From: Dioscorea cayenensis subsp. rotundata
Taxonomy: Eukaryota; Streptophyta; Magnoliopsida; Dioscoreales; Dioscoreaceae
Direction: 5' to 3'
DNA: 64,000 nt
Assembly (NCBI RefSeq): GCF_009730915.1
Contig: NC_052474.1
Coordinates: forward strand, 4,995,501 to 5,059,500
In this document: positions 61,800 to 64,000 of the stretch, in pieces
Layout: every line of letters begins with the position of its first letter
Numbering within the stretch: position 1 is the first letter of the stretch
The notes under the pieces: generated by a model
Database searches by the model: none
What the model saw: the letters and a program-made list of their open reading frames with translations, nothing else
Told to the model about the DNA's origin: nothing
Program-made: the position numbers and the translations under genes

Positions 61800-63626
61800 A
61801 TGGCCGGAAGGAAAAGAGCTTCAGTCACACGACTACCATTGCTCAATGAATCCAATTATCCATATTGGAAGGCACGCATGAAAGCTTTTATCAAATCCAT
61901 TGATGACAGTGCATGGATAACTGTAGAAGAAGGTTGGTCTCCTCCAATTCAAGTTGATAAAGATAAGAACGAGACTATGAAGAAAAGAAGTAGCTGTAGT
62001 GTCGAAGATATGCGTAAAGATAATGCCAATGGGAAGGCTCTCAATGCAATCTTTGGAGGAGTTGATGAGAACCAGTTCAAATATGTTGCAACTTGCGAGT
62101 GTGCCAAAGTAGCTTGGGAGATTTTTCAAACTATCCATGAAGGCACAAACTTGGTAAGAATTCTAAACTTCAAATGGTGACCACTATATTCGAGAATCTC
62201 AAGATGGGAGAAGATGAGACGATAGCCATATTTAATGCAAAGTTGATGGACATTACAAATCAAGCTTTCTAACTCGGCTAGTACTCAAATAAAAAGCTAG
62301 TTCGGAAAACTCTTAGATTTCTTCCAAGAAGGTTTGATGGAAAACTTCATGTAATAGAAGAGGCAAGAGATATCACAACCATGAGACTGGACGAGTTGAT
62401 GGGGTCTCTACAAGCATATGAGATGAATCTCAATCCTGAAAGAAAAATAGAAGATTTGGCTCTAAAGGTAGAAGCCATAAGGCAAAAGGAGTTACAACTA
62501 GCTGTTGTAACAGAAAATGAAGACGAAGGAGATAATGAGATTTTTTCTTTGTTAAGGAAGCTGCACAACATGATTAGAAAATACAAGACAGAAGGCAAGA
62601 AAATCTAAAGAAAAGATGCCCTTAGTGAAGAAAAGGAAGAAGCCAAAGATTATCAAAAGAAGATCAAGTGTAGAGAATGTGGTGGCTTTGGATATTATCA
62701 AGCTGAGTGTGCTAACACTCATAAGAAGAAAGAAAAATCACTCAATGCTAGATGGAGTGATGATTCAGATGGTAGCACGGAGGAAGATGATGAAGAAAAT
62801 CTAAGCAACCATCATACCGCTTTCCCAGTTGTGATGAATGGAGTAGCAGACTTCAATAGATCCAAGCCTGTTACAGAATATTTTACAACATAAGTTACAA
62901 TATTTGATGAAACTAACAATAAGTATAACGAGGTAATTGAAAAGGATCTTCTTATGGGTTATAAACTTATGCTGACCAAATTTAATGAGATAATCTTACA
63001 AAACAAACGCTTAGAGGAAGAGTTAGGTGAATGTAAAAGAAAGTTGAGCCATGTCAAAAAGACCATAGACTCTATGAACAAAGGTAAAGCTAAGCTCGAT
63101 GAGATACTATCATTTAGAAGACCAAGTAAAGTCCGACAAGGTATTGGGTATGCTGGAGAAACATCATGTGTCAAGAAAAATGATTCATAAGTAGTCTTTG
63201 TCAAATCAAATTCTCAACAAAATAAAGAAGTAAAGCAAAACAAGATTGAAAGAAGCCAAAGAGAAGATGCCTTTGTCAAGCCTAATCATCAATTAAAGAA
63301 GCAAGACAAGTCCAAGACAAAGTCCAGAAGAGAAGTTCTTACTTGCTTTCATTGTGGAGAAAAGCGGCCATATCCGACCCAAATGCTACAAGTTGAAAGA
63401 TAATTTGAAGAATGGGAAAATCATTAGATATGAGCAACAAACTATTAGAAGAAGAATCAGAGGAAAGCTGATTGTAATAAAGAATATGTGGATTAAAAAA
63501 GAAGACATGATAAGAGAAAACTCAGAACTATCAATTGTTGAATATAAGAAGAAGTCAAAAGTAGTGAAGAACCAGGATGTTGCAACAGCATGTTACAACC
63601 AAAGGCTCATTGACCAGGGACCCTAA
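61800..63626 (+). pseudogene. Sirevirus gag, broken into several frames
   Basis: From the ATG at 61800 a gag N-terminus is visible (LNESNYPYWKARMKAFIKS, then WEIFQTIHEGTN), closed by a stop at 62178. It continues in another frame (NLKMGEDETIAIFNAKLMDI) with stops near 62270, then from 62381 (LDELMGSLQAYEMNL). A first zinc knuckle near 62670 reads CRECGGFGYYQAEC, where the usual His is Tyr. A coiled-coil segment follows at 62954-63187 with LDEIL and GIGYAGE. A second knuckle lies near 63345 (CFHCGEK), with a frameshift before GHIRPKC. Gag packages element RNA into cytoplasmic particles; this copy cannot do so. Confidence 0.75.
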
Positions 63627-64000
63627 TGGTCAACAGGTAAGACACCCTTATGGGTGAAAAAATCATTATCGATGTGATGAGTGTAAAAAAAAAAAGAAAA
63701 AAAAAAGGAGAGTAAAAAACAAGAGAAAGAAAGAAAAGAAAAGAGTATAAAAAAAAGGAGTATATAAAAAGAAGGGATCTAAATCTTTGGAGGGAAAACA
63801 AAAGTAGTTTTTGGATACATAAAGTTGTTTTTGCTGAAGTTTTTCAAAAGGGAGCAAAGAAGAAAAGACTGAATCTGAAGATGGAGCCTTCAAGATCAAA
63901 CCTAAAGCCAGTAGAAAGGGTGATGCAAAAGATGTTGCAACACATGATGAGGAAAGAGCTGACACCAAACAAATCAAGAAAAAAAAAGGCTATGAAAAAG
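63627..64000 (+). other. Purine-rich continuation of the retrotransposon
   Basis: A very A/G-rich stretch (63680-63980, many aaaaag and gaaag words) follows gag where the pol region should begin. No protease motif was recognised before the window end. Confidence 0.4.

Larger units (their letters stand above)
60890..64000 (+). mobile_element. Copia LTR retrotransposon, Sirevirus type, 5' part (continues beyond window)
   Basis: In order: LTR (about 60890-61728) with TATA box, initiator-tRNA-Met primer binding site (61731), and decayed gag (61800-63626). The long gag with a coiled coil before a conserved 'LDEIL...GIGY' segment is typical of the SIRE/Maximus lineage of plant Copia elements. No protease, integrase or reverse transcriptase is reached before the window ends. 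Several frameshifts and stops show it is not autonomous. Confidence 0.75.

Overview
This is a plant nuclear window. It is AT-rich, its genes are split by GT-AG introns and lie far apart, and the space between them is full of degraded transposons. The gene set (DHHC S-acyltransferase, SWEET, RLCK-VII kinase, USE1 SNARE, GRAS factor) is that of a flowering plant. The RAM1-like GRAS gene points to a host of arbuscular mycorrhiza. A monocot such as a yam relative is possible, but that is a guess.

Layout. 1-8297: right-hand part of a large degraded Mutator-like element (MULE) holding a broken MuDR transposase (minus strand) and a broken Ulp1/C48-protease cargo gene (plus strand), with blocks of GTTTAA(A)-type words between modules. 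8.3-10.9 kb: AT-rich spacer with a SINE. 11.0-16.4 kb (+): five-exon DHHC S-acyltransferase. 17.1-18.1 kb (-): peroxisomal dienoyl-CoA isomerase, convergent with it. 19.1-19.4 kb: MITE with 9-bp target duplication. 22.2-24.3 kb (-): six-exon clade III SWEET sugar exporter. 24.5-35.1 kb: gene-free, with one Helitron (28.1-30.7 kb) carrying a nested SINE. 35.1-35.7 kb: hAT-type MITE. 35.8-39.5 kb (-): five-exon RLCK-VII kinase. 43.45-44.5 kb: second hAT-type element, 52 bp beyond the USE1 stop codon. 44.6-47.9 kb (-): seven-exon USE1 SNARE. 49.2-50.2 kb: second Helitron of the same family. 52.5-54.8 kb (+): two-exon RAM1-like GRAS factor. 55.3-58.2 kb: LINE and retroposon fragments and a solo LTR. 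59.2-60.7 kb: non-autonomous MULE with ends and internal words like those of the first element. 60.9-64.0 kb: 5' part of a Sirevirus-type Copia retrotransposon with LTR, primer binding site and broken gag.

The six cellular genes have full reading frames; every exon junction was checked for GT/AG and phase. They do not form a pathway. RAM1, SWEET sugar export and an RLCK could all act at the plant-microbe interface, but that link is inference only. Element ends were read by eye. The best supported are those with matching target duplications (19145-19421, 35114-35668, 43451-44517); the LTR limits and the left end of the first MULE are uncertain or outside the window.
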